A stretch of DNA of 64,000 nucleotides from assembly GCA_050084985.1 (NCBI GenBank), contig JBITNC010000001.1, positions 206,894,001-206,958,000 of the forward strand, in the 5' to 3' direction. The position numbers and the translations under genes were made by a program. Of this stretch, positions 24,676 to 36,206 are shown piece by piece; the first letter of the stretch is position 1; the number at the start of each line of letters is the position of its first letter. Source of the DNA: Nageia nagi (lineage: Eukaryota > Pinophyta). Under the pieces are notes generated by a model that saw nothing but the letters and a program-made list of their open reading frames with translations, was not told where the DNA came from and ran no database searches.

Positions 24676-25560
24676 TGTTGGAATTCGAGTGACACTGAGA
24701 GGGGGGGTGAATTAGTGTATATAAAAATAATCAATTTAACCTTCTTAAATAAAGATAGATCTAAAGCCAAAGAAAATTGAGCAAGCACACCAGTACATCA
24801 CACAACACTAGATGTAACGAGGTTCACCAGATTGGCTACATCCCTGAAAATGACTTCTTGGACACCAATCCAAATCCAGCCATTAAAGAAAGCTTACAGA
24901 TTCACATCACCAACTATGAAGGGTAGCACCAACTACCACTTTGTAAATAGCAGCACCTACTACTTGGAGCACCAACTCCAGCTCTCAAGCACCCACTTGA
25001 GACAACATTCAAAAAGGAGGAAAGAATACAGTTCTACAAGACCCTCAATGGTCTAGCTCTAATGTTCACTATTTTATCTCTGCACATAGCTCCAAAGTAA
25101 CACACTTAAACAATCACACTCCTATCTGCATATTTGTTTGCTCACTTCACATTCTCCTGATACTCCCTTCTTCCACCCTATTACCTCCATGACCACTCTT
25201 CTCTTCACACTCCTCTCCTCTTTCACACTCTTACCACCTCAATCCCACTTCACTACTCGCCCATACTTACTTCATCTACAATCCACACTACACGTACTTT
25301 CTTGCAACTGTTACACATCAAGAAAGCCCCTCACAAAACTGTTCCTATCATGACATGTTACCAAAAACAAACTGAAAAAGAATCTTTATTTGTAACTGCT
25401 CCTGCACTAAGAGAGTTCACTATCTAAGACTATAACTGCTGTAACTGATGAATGCTCCTCTTGCTCAAACAGAGTTGTTTAGACATGTATATCTTTTTCT
25501 CCATTGATTTCAGAGATTTGACAGTATCTAATTATTTTTGATAGTTACAGACTCTTTTCT

Positions 25561-25760
25561 TCTTCATAATAGTATTTCTGATAATTTTAGACTCTTTTCT
25601 TCTTCATAATGGTATTTTTGATAATCCTAGACTCTTTTCTTCTTCATAATGGTATTTCTGATAATCCCAAACTCTTTTCTTCTTCATAATGGTATTTCTG
25701 ATAATCCCAGACTCTTTTCTTCTTCATAATGGTATTTCTGATAATCCTAGACTCTTTGTC
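25561..25760. repeat. 5 x 40-bp tandem repeat in the copia LTR
   Basis: The unit contains 'tcttcataatggtatttctg' and then 'ataatcccagactctttt'. The other LTR has the same five copies at 32801-33000. Confidence 0.95.
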
Positions 25761-25980
25761 TCACTTACCAGATGTTTATTGTATACATTATGATGTCATC
25801 ATCTCCAGACTCTGGAAGAGAGTTCCAATGTATCTACATGGCTTTCCAAACTTTTCAACACCTACACCGTGATGTCATCATCTCTAGACTCTGGTCTTTA
25901 CCAAAACATGACTATCTTATCCTCTGTGATGTCATCCTTTTGATCTGAAACATTTTACTCATTGGCTCCAAAACCTAGAC

Positions 25981-26395
25981 TTTTCACAACTCTCACCTTC
26001 TCTGGAATCCGAACTTTTCACAACTCTCACCTTCTCTGGAACCCAGATTTTTCACAACTCTCACCTTCTCCAAAACCTAGATTTTTCACAACTCTCACCT
26101 TCTCCAGAATCTAAACTTTTCACAACTCTCACCTTCTCTGGAACCTAGATTTTTCACAACTCTCACCTTTTCCGGAACCTAAACTTTTCACAACTCTCAC
26201 CTTCTCTGGAACCTAGATTTTTCACAACTCTCACCTTCTCTGGAACCCAGATTTTTCACAACTCTCACCTTCTCCAGAATCTAAACTTTTCACAACTCTC
26301 ACCTTCTCTAGAACCTAGATTTTTCACAACTCTCACCTTCTCTGGAACCTGGATTTTTCACAACTCTCACCTTCTCCAGAACCTAAATTTTTCCA
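25981..26395. repeat. About 12 x 34-bp tandem repeat in the copia LTR
   Basis: The unit 'ttttcacaactctcacc' followed by 'ttctctggaaccca' recurs every 34 bases (starts at 25981, 26015, 26049, 26083 and so on). The matching array is at 33216-33630. The spacing is uniform, with no unique spacers, so it is not a CRISPR array. Confidence 0.93.
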
Positions 26396-26550
26396 CAACT
26401 GAGCTTTATCATTTCATTCTGGAATGTCATCCCAAGGATCTTAAAATGAACTCATACTACTGTGTGAAGACATAGCCAAAACCAAATGGACATGAAGACA
26501 CAGCTAGAACCATGTGTTGACAACAATGACAATCATCCATGCTCAACAAT

Positions 26551-26560
26551 CTCCCCCTTT
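26551..26560 (-). other. Copia polypurine tract
   Basis: On the minus strand AAAGGGGGAG lies two bases from the 3' LTR, the normal position for priming of the second DNA strand. An identical decamer is at 26611-26620, and near copies occur at about 26650 and 26745. Confidence 0.85.
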
Positions 26561-26775
26561 GGAATTGTTGGCAATACCACTTGATCAGACACCAACATCA
26601 GGACTTTTCTCTCCCCCTTTGTCAATAATAACAAAGGGCATTTACAGACTCCCCCTGAGTCCATACATGACATTCTTAGGAAATCAGTAGTATGTGCACA
26701 AAAACAAGATACACAGAAGCAATATAGGAAAGAAAAAATAAACACTCCCCCTGAGAATGTGATGTATAGAACTAG

Positions 26776-28272
26776 CTAATGCTTGGGAAGGACAACAACT
26801 CCTAGCTTGTTTCAAAGATTTTTGAAGATGTCTTTGGGCAAAGGCTTTGTAAAGATGTCTGCTACTTGCTCTGTGGTTGGAACAAAATCCAACTGTACTT
26901 CTCCTTGCGCCACTCTTTCTTTTAGAAAGTGATATTTGATTGCTATATGCTTTGTTCATGAGTGCATAATAGGATTTTTTGAGATATTGATTACACTTGT
27001 GTTATCACACAGAACTGATATGGGCTCGTTAATCTATATACCAAAATCTTTTAGCATCTGCTTCATCCATAGAATCTATGTGCAGTAAGAAGTTGCTACT
27101 ATATACTCTGCTTCTGCTATAGATAGGGATACTGAGTCTTGTTTTTTACTGTGCCATCCAACAAGATTATTACCCAAATAAAATGCTCCTCCACTGGTGC
27201 TCTTCCTATCATCCATGCATCCTACCCAGTCTACATCTGAAAAGGTAGTAAGTGTAAAGTCCTTTCCTCTAGGATACCATAAACCATATTCTACTATACC
27301 TTTGAGATATCTGAATATTCTCTTTATTGCAGTAACATGTGTTTCTTTGGGATTTGCTTGAAATCGAGCAACCATACATACTGCTTGAAGAATATCCGGT
27401 CTAGTAGTTGTCAAATATAATAAACTTCCAATCATTGACCTGTATTGTGTTTGATATACTATTGGTGCTTTATCATCCTTGCTTAATTTGCAACCTATCA
27501 TCATAGGGGTGCTCATAGGTTTACAGTCTTCCATGGTAAACTTCTTTAGCATCTCCTTAACATACTTGGTTTGAGAAATGAACATGCCATTCTTTAACTG
27601 ATTGATTTGTAGGCCGAGAAAGAATGCAAGCTCACCTATCATAGACATCTCAAATTCAGTTTGCATGTTGTCAGCAAGATTTTTACATAGCTCATTCTTA
27701 CTTCCTCCAAAGATTATATCATCTACATAGACAACAACAATTAGCTGATTTTCCTTTTCTGATTTAATGTATAAATTGCTATCCACCATTCCTTTTCTAA
27801 AGCCTTTCTGCTGAAGATATGTATCAAGTCTAGAGTACCATGCTCGAGGTGCCTATTTTAAACCATATAGAGCCTTCTTTAGTTTGCATACCAAATTAGG
27901 ATTCTCTCCCAATTGGAAACCATTTGGCTGTTCAATATAGACTTCTTCCTCAATTTTGCCATTTAGAAAGGCTAATTTTACATCCATTTGATAAACTTTA
28001 AAGTTTTTATACACTACAAAAGCTAAAAACATGCGAATAGCTTCTAATCTGGCCACAGGTGCAAAAGTTTCTTCAAAATCAATTCCTTCAACTTGAGCAT
28101 ATCCCTTACAAACAAGTCTAGCTTTATTTCGAACCACTATCCCATCTTCATTCAACTTATTGCGAAAAATCCACTTTGTGCCAATCACATTTTTGTTGGC
28201 TGGTCTAGGAATGAGTTCCCATGTTTCATTCTTTTCAATTTGAGTGAGTTCTTCCTCCATTGCTTTCATCTA
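26776..28272 (-). pseudogene. pol: Copia pol: reverse transcriptase and RNase H
   Basis: Reading from 28272 down, the RT begins after a TAG with '[19 protein letters not shown]' and includes 'GTKWIFRNK', 'DVKLAFLNG' and the active-site 'VYVDDIIFGG' (about 27720). RNase H follows with 'STSGGAFYLG' and 'SIAEAEYIVA'. The tail has 'VADIFTKPLPKD'. The frame never shifts. It is broken by stops at 27853-27855 (in the invariant LYGLK.APRAW segment, expected Gln), 27076-27078, 27034-27036, 26956-26958 and 26812-26814. These enzymes would copy the RNA into DNA inside the Gag particle. Confidence 0.95.
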
Positions 28273-29610
28273 TCTTTCATCTTGGCTAGCTTCTGAGACA
28301 TTTTTAGGCTCTATACTGGATAGGAGAGAATAGGTGCTTGAAACCCCTCTATGAGTTTGGATGCCTGTATGAAACTCACCGATGATTTGCTCTTGTGGAT
28401 GATCCTTGTGCCATCTATTTGGTGGAGTTTTTGAATTTTCATCTTCTTCCAACTCATTTTCTGAAACACCATTTGAGTTACTTGGTGAATTTGAATCTTT
28501 TGGTTTCTTTACTTGTGATTGCTGTACAGGAGGCTTAGATTTGTTTTTATTCTTTTTATCTTCTTCAATTGAATCTTGATAGGCAGGAATATCATCATCA
28601 TCATTTCTCTCGGGAAGATCTCTTTACTCATCAACGCGAACATCAGCACTATCAACGATTATTTTTGTCCTTTTATTGTAACACCTGTATGCTTTGCTCT
28701 TCGAAGAGTAACCAAGAAAGATACCTTCATTAGATCTATCCTCAAACTTTCCTAAATTTTCTTCTATTCTTTTGATATAGCATTTGTTGCCAAAGATCCT
28801 GAAGTGCCTCACTGTAGCTCTTCTTCCACACCATAATTCATATGGTGTTCTGTCCTCATGTGGTCGCATCATACATCTATTTTGAATATGCACTGTAGTA
28901 TGCACTACTTCTTTCTAGAACCTATCAGTAACCTTGCTTTCTATCAGCATGGTTCGAGCCATTTCTTGTACTGCTCTATTTTTTCTTTCAACTACTCCAT
29001 TTTGTTGTGGAGTTCTAGTTGCAGAGAATTGTCTTTTAATTCCATGTTGTATGCAAAACTTAGTAAACTCATCAGAAGTGAACTCACCTCCTCTATCTGA
29101 GTGAAAACATTTAATTCTCCTCTCTATCTGATTTTCTACTTGATTTTTAAATGCTTTGAACATTTCAAAAGCTTCAGATTTATGTTTTAAAAATTGCACC
29201 CAAGTCATTCTTGAATAATCATCTATGAACAGAATAAAATACTTATCTCCATTGAAGCTTTGTGTTCTCATTGGTCCACATAGGTCGGTGTGTACGATTT
29301 CCAATGGTTTGCTTGTGTGATATTCTTTCACTTTGAACTTTGTCCGAGTTTGCTTTCCCTTTTGGCATGAATCACAAATATCATTTGCTAGTGTGCTGAT
29401 ACTGGGCATATCTCTTACTGCTCTTTTTGAGCAAATGTTCATCAAGTTTTTAAAATAGATGTGTCCCAATCTCTTATGCCATAGCCAATCATCACTCTCC
29501 TTGCCTAGAAGACATGATCCCTCTGAAATATCTGATAAGGTGTATAAATTGCCATAGGTTCTTGTACCAACTGCTACAAGTCTACCACTATTTACCCTTC
29601 AAATCTCACA
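28273..29610 (-). pseudogene. pol: Copia pol: integrase
   Basis: The integrase reads in the same frame as gag and RT. The zinc-binding end is visible as 'LWHKRLGH' (about 29480) and 'DICDSCQKGK'. The catalytic core keeps D ('VHTDLCGP'), D ('FHSDRGGEF') and E ('PQQNGVVERKN'), so the DDE triad is intact. Stops fall at 29599-29601, 28915-28917, 28624-28626 and 28270-28272. The region 28624-28270 is the charged, Ser/Pro-rich integrase-RT linker. Integrase would insert the cDNA into the host chromosome. Confidence 0.95.
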
Positions 29611-30036
29611 GCCATGCTTTTTGAAAATTACATCATGTCCTTTGTCACATATTTGACTGATGCTCAACAAATTATGCTTCAGTCCCACAACAAATAATAC
29701 CTCTTCGAAGCTGATGTTTTCATCATTTATTTTGACTGTCCCTTTGCCGATAATCTATGCACCATCATTATTTCCAAATCTTACTGACCCACCTTCATAT
29801 TCCTGTAGTTTTTGAAATTTCTTCTTGTCACCTGTCATGTGACTTGAGCATCCACTGTCTAATATCCATGGTGATGGTTTGTCTTGAGCTTTTAATGCTG
29901 TTTGAATGATTAAGGACTCTTTATCCTCTCTGAGTTTCTCCTTTTCTTTCTAGACTTGTTTTACTTTTATTTCAGCTTCTTGTTTTTTATTATTCTTTTC
30001 TACTTCCTATGGATGACTGCTCTGAAACTGTTTATT
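29611..30036 (-). pseudogene. pol: Copia pol: aspartic protease
   Basis: The frame gives 'WILDSGCSSHMTGDKKKF' at about 29870-29820, the copia protease signature with the DSG active site, followed by 'VRFGNNDGA' and 'LLSISQICDKGHDV'. It has stops at 30007-30009, 29950-29952 and 29755-29757. The protease would cut the Gag-Pol precursor. Confidence 0.93.
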
Positions 30037-31851
30037 CTATCTTATGGAAGGAAATTGTCTCAGTGGAAAGAACCTCATGCCATGATTATTTCTATAGAAT
30101 CGGGAAATGTGTCCATATTCATGATAGTTGTAACACTCAACAGGATACTCCATTAGTGGGTTGAATGCATTCCTAGTAATAAAGGTTCTTGGAGTGATAT
30201 TATACTTACATTCAAAAATTTTGTGTCCATATGCATTGCATTTGAAATAGTATCCATTGAAGGGATGGATGTATCTATTATATTGTTGAGTACTTCTTGG
30301 TCTTACATAGGGTCTTCTTCTGGAATGCACTTGAGTGAAGCCATCATCCTCCAGTCCTGAGCTATCTTCCTTCTTCTTGGTTTCTTTTATGTTTTCCCTT
30401 TTTATGTCATTAGAAGATTGTCCTTGTTCATATCCCAGACTAGATTTATCAGAAAACATTCTTTGACTGTTAATGATTTCACTGAGTTTAGTTGACCTTC
30501 CTTCTAGATATTCAAAAGAGCTAATTCTCTTGGTGACTTCCTCTAGTTGCATACGTAGCCCATTTATTTCTTCTTCAAGCTTACTATAATTTTTAACTTT
30601 CACAAGAAGCTGTTCCTCCAAACTCTCATTTATCCTCTTAGATTCTTCCACTTCTATTTTTAAGGTTTCTATAATATTACTTGCATCATCAAACCTTTTT
30701 GAGAGTTTCTTATTTTTCTTTACTTCTTTATTCAGTTCATTCAATGCTGTTATTAGTTCTTCTTCAAGATCAATCTCAATCTCATAGCCATTTTCTTCAT
30801 CTGTCTCTTCCTTTTTATGTTCTTGGTCATTTTGATTATCTTCATTCAGTTTCTCTTCAAATGCCATAAACAATGCTCCATTGTATTCTTTTTCTAATTC
30901 ATTACTAGAATCATCATCAGTGGAGCCTTTATTTCTAGATATGAAGCTCTGTCTATTTGACCTTCTATTTCGAACATGAGATTTCATTTTGTGGTTTTTC
31001 TCAAAATATGATTCTTGATCATCTTTATCAGTTTTTCTATATGGATATTTTGAAATGAAATGACCAATACCACCACAGTTAAAACATTTAAACGGTAGCT
31101 TGCCTTCATATTTACCTTTTCCCCTTTTTAGCTTTCTAACAAAATTTGCTTCTGCTCCATCAGATTGTTCTTCATCGTCAAAATCTATTTTGGCTTTGGT
31201 ACTGTTGTTGGCTTTAAACACTACTTCCTTTTCTGAATGCTTTGCTTTTTCGATCCTCATTTCATAAGCAGTCAATGATCCATGCATTTCATCCATGCTG
31301 AAAGTTTTCAAATTTTTTGCTTCTTCAATAGCAGACACCTTTGAATCAAAGCGAGATGTGAGAGATCGCAGTACCTTTTTCATGATGACATGATCTTCAA
31401 TTTCTTCCCCAAGACCTCTGATTGCATTAGTAATTTCATTTACTCTCAACATGTATGCTTCGATGGTTTCATCTTCATTCATCTTTAGAACTTCGAATTG
31501 AGCTCTATAAGTTTGGAGTTTTGCTTCCTTGACTTTATCATCTCCTTCGTGAATGCTCTTCAACTTATTCCATATTTCTTTTACAGATTTGCATGCCATA
31601 ACTTTCACCAGTTCACTATCCACTAGACCACACATTAGAGCATTTCTTACTTTTGTGTCACATTCAAATGCCTTTCTTTCTACTTCATCTGATGGACCTG
31701 TAGGGGGAGGAGTGTATCCCCTTTTAATAGCATCCCAAGTACCAAAACCTAATGCACTGAGATAAGTCTTCATTTGAATTTTCTAGAAAGCATAATTGTT
31801 TCCATCAAAGAGACGTGCTTTGTTAGATGAGAAACCTTCTCCGATTACCAT
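30037..31851 (-). pseudogene. gag: Copia gag
   Basis: The gag starts best at the ATG at 31851 (MVIGEGFSS), in frame with a long 578-codon open piece from 31773. A single TAG at 31783-31785 separates them (NNYAF.KIQ, where Trp is expected). The N-terminal half resembles the UBN2/copia gag family ('AKEIW'-like 'VKEIWNKLKSIHEGDDKV'). One zinc knuckle reads C-x2-C-x4-H-x4-Y, with the last Cys replaced by Tyr (CFNCGGIGHFISKY). A second reads Y-x2-C-x4-H-x4-C and a third is more decayed. A coiled coil lies in the second half (about residues 335-430 of the open piece). Confidence 0.95.
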
Positions 31852-31901
31852 AGTGCCACTACTAGGATCTCCTTAGCTGTTATAGCCTAAGTAGGAACCT
31901 T

Positions 31902-31913
31902 GCTCTGATACCA
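31902..31913 (-). other. Copia primer-binding site (initiator tRNA-Met type)
   Basis: On the minus strand TGGTATCAGAGC starts two bases inside the 5' LTR. This is the standard site complementary to the 3' end of plant initiator tRNA-Met and fixes the element as minus strand. Confidence 0.97.
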
Positions 31914-31915
31914 AT

Positions 31916-33788
31916 TGTTGGACTTTGAGTGACACTGAGAGGGGGGGTGAATCAATGTATATAAAAATAATCAATTTAACCTTCTTAAATAAAGATAGAT
32001 TAAAAGCTAGAGAAAATTGAGCAAGCACACCAGTACATCACACAACACCAGATGTAACGAGGTTCACTAGATTGGCTACATCCCTGAAAATGACTTCTTG
32101 GACACCAATCCAAATCTAGCCATTAAAGAAAGCTTACAGATTCACAGCACCAATTATGAAGGGTAGCACCAACTACCACTTTGCAAATAGCAGCACCTAC
32201 TACTTGGAGCACCAACTCTAGCTCTCAAGCACCCACTTGAGACAACATTCAAAAAGGAGGAAAGAATACAGTTCTACAAGACCCTCAATGGTCTAGCTCT
32301 AATGTTCACTATTTTATCTCTGCACACAGCTCCAAAGTAACACACGTAAATAATCACACTCCTATCTACATATTTGTTTGCTCACTTCATGTTCTCCTGA
32401 TACTCCCTTCTTCTACCCTATTACCTCCACGACCACTCTTCTCTTCACACTCCTCTCCTCTTTCACACTCTTACCACCTCAATCCCACTTCACTACTCGC
32501 CCATACTTACTTCATCTACAATCCACACTACATGTACTTTCCTACAACTGTTACACATCAAGAAAGCCCCTCATGAAACTGTTCCTATCATGACATTTTA
32601 CCAAAAACAAACTAAAAAAGAATCTTTATTTGTAACTGCTCCTGCACTAAGAGAGTTCACTATCTGAGACTGCAACTGCTGTAATTGATGAACACTCCTC
32701 TTGCTCAAATAGAGTTGTTTAGACACGTATATCTTTTTCTCCATTGATTTTGAAGATTTGATAGTATCTAATTATTTTTGATAGTTCTGAACTCTTTTCT
32801 TCTTCATAATGGTATTTCTGATAATTTCGAACTCTTTTCTTCTTCATAATGGTATTTCTGATAATCTCAGACTCTTTTCTTCTTCATAATGGTATTTCTG
32901 ATAATCCTAGACTCTTTTCTTCTTCATAATGGTATTTCTGATAATCCTGGACTCTTTTCTTCTTCATAATGGTATTTTTGATAATCCCAGACTCTTTGTC
33001 TCACTTACCGGATGTTTATTATATACATCATAATGTCATCATCTTCAGACTCTAGAAGAGAGTTCCAATGTATCTGCATGGCTTTCTAGACTTTTAAACA
33101 CCTACACCATGATGTCATCATCTCTGGACTCTGGTCTTTACCAAAACATGACTATCTTATCCTCTGTGATGTCATCCTTTTGATCTGGAACATTTTACTT
33201 GCTGGCTCTGGAACCCATACTTTTCACAACTCTCACCTTCTTCAGAATCTGAACTTTTCACAACTCTCACCTTCTTCAGAACCCAAATTTTTCACAACTC
33301 TCACCTTCTCTAGAACCCAAATTTTTCACAACTCTCACCTTCTCTGGAATTCAAACTTTTCATAACTCTCACCTTCTTTGAAACCCAGATTTTTCACAAC
33401 TCTCACCTTCTCTAGAACCTGAACTTTTCACAACTCTCACCTTCTCTGGAACCCATATTTTTCACAACTCTCACCTTCTTTGGAACCCAGATTTTTCACA
33501 ACTCTCACCTTCTCTGGAATCTGAACTTTTCACAACTCTCACCTTCTTCGGAACCTGGATTTTTCACAACTCTCACCTTCTTTGGAACCCAGATTTTTCA
33601 CAACTCTCACCTTCTCCAGAACCTAGATTTTTCCATAACTGAGCTTTATCATTTCATTCCAGAACGTCATCCCAGGGATCTTAAAATGAACTCATACTAC
33701 TGCATGAAGACACAGCCAAAACCAAATGGATGCGAAGACACAGCCAGAACCACATGTTGACAATAATGACAATCACCCATGCTCAACA
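31916..33788 (-). repeat. Copia 5' LTR (right copy)
   Basis: The LTR is 1873 bases, from 'tgttggactttg' to 'catgctcaaca'. Length and internal repeat counts equal those of the left copy, with scattered substitutions only. It contains GATGTCATC motifs near 33034, 33112 and 33168. Confidence 0.97.
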
Positions 33789-33795
33789 CTTACAT

Positions 33796-34129
33796 TTTGG
33801 ATCAATTATATCATGATCTTCATAATTTTATTATGGTTCAAAAGAATGGTAAAATAGTAACACATTCATTTGTATTATAGTGTTGGGCATATGATCATGT
33901 ATGGGTATTTAGGCCTAAGGATATTCTAATGGTAAGAGTATCTAGTGATGATCCTATATGATTGATGTGGGTAAAGCATGGTAGACTCACTCAATAATAC
34001 AAGGGACTTGTGGCATGGTGAAAGGTCATGAAAAATCTAGTGGATGGTGAGAGTTAGTTTTGAAATAATTAGCTAGTTTTATAAATTTATGTCTAATTTC
34101 AAATTGTTAACTAACAAACTACAAAAGGT
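33796..34129 (+). pseudogene. PMD protein, fragment 2
   Basis: A frame reads 'LDQLYHDLHNFIMVQKNGK', then after a TAG 'CWAYDHVWVFRPKDI', which fits the later part of the plant mobile domain ('LQ.WA.EH...FRP'). It continues the sequence of 24190-24675 once the copia element and one copy of the duplicated CTTACAT are removed. It ends at the Gypsy3 LTR. Confidence 0.6.
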
Positions 34130-36102
34130 TGTGTTCTTTCAAAATTACACTTTTAATACAAGGTAATTTTTTGGTATTCTTTATTATTTCATTTATTTTA
34201 ATAAATCTTTCCTAATTCCTACTTCTTTTTCCCCTTTCCACATGTATTTAGCCATTCTGTCAAAATTGAGTCAAGTCTAAAGAGTTTTGAGTGTTGTCAA
34301 TGTCCAAGTATTGTTTATATATGTCTAGGTCTTAAATTTTTTTTCTTCAAAGGTTTAGAAGCTATGTACCAAGCGTTGTAGTAAGTACTGAAAGTAATTC
34401 TTGGTCAATTTAATTGTTTCTTTAGTAACTATGTATATAAAGAGAGTAATAGGTTATGAAAATTTGAACTAAGTCATGTTCGATAACCAATATACTATCT
34501 TTGGGTAATATTGTGATATGTAAGGGAAGCAAGAGTCCAAGTAAAAGTTTGAAAGTTATTGTAAATAAACATTTAGATATAGTTTAGATCATTAGTAGGT
34601 AATGTCACAAAGCATACCAATTTTCTTAAGGAAGTCTTGATTGAACACTAAAAATTTGTGAGAAGTATTGCAAGAAGATATAATAAAACCTGCTAATTTT
34701 GAGTGATTACATCATCATTTTTATATAAAATTAGCATGTCCTAAGATAATAAATAGCAATAACTACTTCATTTAGTGGGAGATACTTCATGAAGACACCC
34801 AAATAAAGCCCATCAATTTTGAATGATAATGTCACAACTTTTTACCAAAATCAATAGGTCCTAAAATAATAAGCAGCAGGAAGTACCACATTTAATGGGA
34901 AGTACCACATTCAATGGGAAGTACCATATTCAATGGGAGATATTTCATAAAGGAAACTAAGTAGAACCTATTGATTTTGAATGATGATGTCACACCTTTT
35001 ACCTAAAATTAGTGTGTGTTAAATAAAGTATGACCATCATTAGAGCCATCCAAAGAAAGGTAGAACCTATGAGATAGAAGGAGAAATAATGGGTACAAAG
35101 GAACACTTGGGTCCACTTGATCATGAGTGTTTTACCCTCAAAATTATATCAATGTGTTGACTATAAGTCATTTTCACATGACAATAGTAGTTTATCATAA
35201 GTATTCAATGATACACTCTTCAATGTCCTCACTATTCCATGTAACCAAAAGTTATAGTGCTCATCATTTATCATTGTAGAGAAGTAGGTCACTACATATA
35301 GAATATAGTGCCTCCTTATAGCAATCAACCTACAAATAGTATATATTCAATCAAATATATACTCAAGAGAATGCACTCAATAGAAAATGAGAAGGATTAT
35401 GGCTCAACAAGTATAATGACACAAAAAATTCAAATTCCTAGAACTCGACATTGATTGTACTTGTTCACTATGTAATCTAACATAGTTGTAATCATAATTA
35501 TATATATGTAAATAGTATCATTTACTATTTTCAATTAGGAAAAGTAGTTATGAGTATTAATGTTGAACCACCACCTAATCAAGGAGGAAAATGTATAAAT
35601 AGTGGACTGTTATAAGTACAAATAGTCAAAAATTCTAGCAAATTTTCCCAAGTCTATAAGATGCTTTTATATATGATAATGCCAGTTAATAATGCTTTTC
35701 CCTTTGCAACAAGTGACTATATGTTATGATTTATGATTGCTATGTATGATATGCTATCTTAAGTTATGGCTATGTATTGTGAATGCACCTAAGGGTAAGA
35801 TAGTTTGCTATTCTTATTCTTGATCATGGATTGCTACCTATGTTGCAATACCTAGGCTATATAGTTTTAGTTTATTTTTAGTTTAATATGTTCATATCTT
35901 TCCTATTAATCTTAGCCTTTTTATCTCTTTTCTATCATTTTTAACCTTTATAATAGATAGGAACTAACCTACAACCCAAATATTGAGAAGAAAACCTACA
36001 CAAGCACATCCCCACCACCTTTTGCTCTCTTAAGGACCTTATTATTATGGGAAGTGGAGAACTTAACTAGACCAAACCCTTGAGGTTAGACTATATTTAC
36101 CA
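34130..36102 (+). repeat. Gypsy3 LTR A (5' LTR)
   Basis: The LTR is 1973 bases, begins 'tgtgttcttt' and ends 'tttacca'. It aligns throughout to LTR B and LTR C, for example 'aataaatctttcctaatt', 'atgatgtcaca' and 'tgcttttccctttgcaa'. Confidence 0.9.
35594..35602 (+). promoter_or_regulatory. TATA box of the Gypsy3 LTRs
   Basis: TATAAATAG is conserved at the same place in LTR B (56153-56161) and LTR C (58107-58115), about 500 bases before each LTR end. A second box TATATAAA lies near 34434, 55014 and 56994. The first is the better promoter candidate. Confidence 0.55.
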
Positions 36103-36121
36103 ATAGTAGAAAATTCCATTT

Positions 36122-36140
36122 TAGGCATGCTTAATGGAAC
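36122..36140 (+). other. Gypsy3 primer-binding region (decayed)
   Basis: 'taggcatgcttaatggaac' aligns to the Gypsy1 site 'tggcatgcccagtgggac' with several transitions. It lies 19 bases after LTR A. Confidence 0.6.
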
Positions 36141-36206
36141 CCAAGCTAAATTCCATACTTAGGGGTGTAAATGGGCTATATAGATCTCTCTAGTAAGCTA
36201 TTAACC

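Larger units (their letters stand above)
24676..26548 (-). repeat. Copia 3' LTR (left copy)
   Basis: The LTR runs from 'tgttggaattc' to 'catgctcaaca', 1873 bases. It contains a 5 x 40-bp array (25561-25760) and about twelve 34-bp repeats (25981-26395). The small open frames inside it (24832-25056 and 25138-25353) recur in the other LTR and are not genes. Confidence 0.97.
24676..33788 (-). mobile_element. Ty1/copia retrotransposon, complete but with 14 in-frame stops
   Basis: The element is 9113 bases, bounded by two 1873-bp LTRs with perfect TGTTG...CAACA ends. The minus strand carries a tRNA-Met type primer-binding site, a single gag-pol frame (31851 to 26776) in the copia order gag, protease, integrase, RT, RNase H, and a polypurine tract. 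The flanking DNA shows the identical 7-mer CTTACAT on both sides. It interrupts the PMD pseudogene. Length, long LTRs and long gag suggest the SIRE/Maximus-like or Angela-like branches, but I cannot place it firmly. Confidence 0.97.

Noticed and set aside
24832-25353. Small genes in the copia LTR
   Set aside because: The frames lie in the LTR and at least one (25138-25353) recurs at 32378-32593. No domain or codon signal supports them.
25981-26395. Possible CRISPR-like array of 34-bp repeats
   Set aside because: There are no unique spacers, the array is inside a plant retrotransposon LTR and it is duplicated in the other LTR.
28858-29100. Plus-strand frames inside the copia interior
   Set aside because: They are antisense to integrase, whose catalytic motifs are clear on the minus strand.
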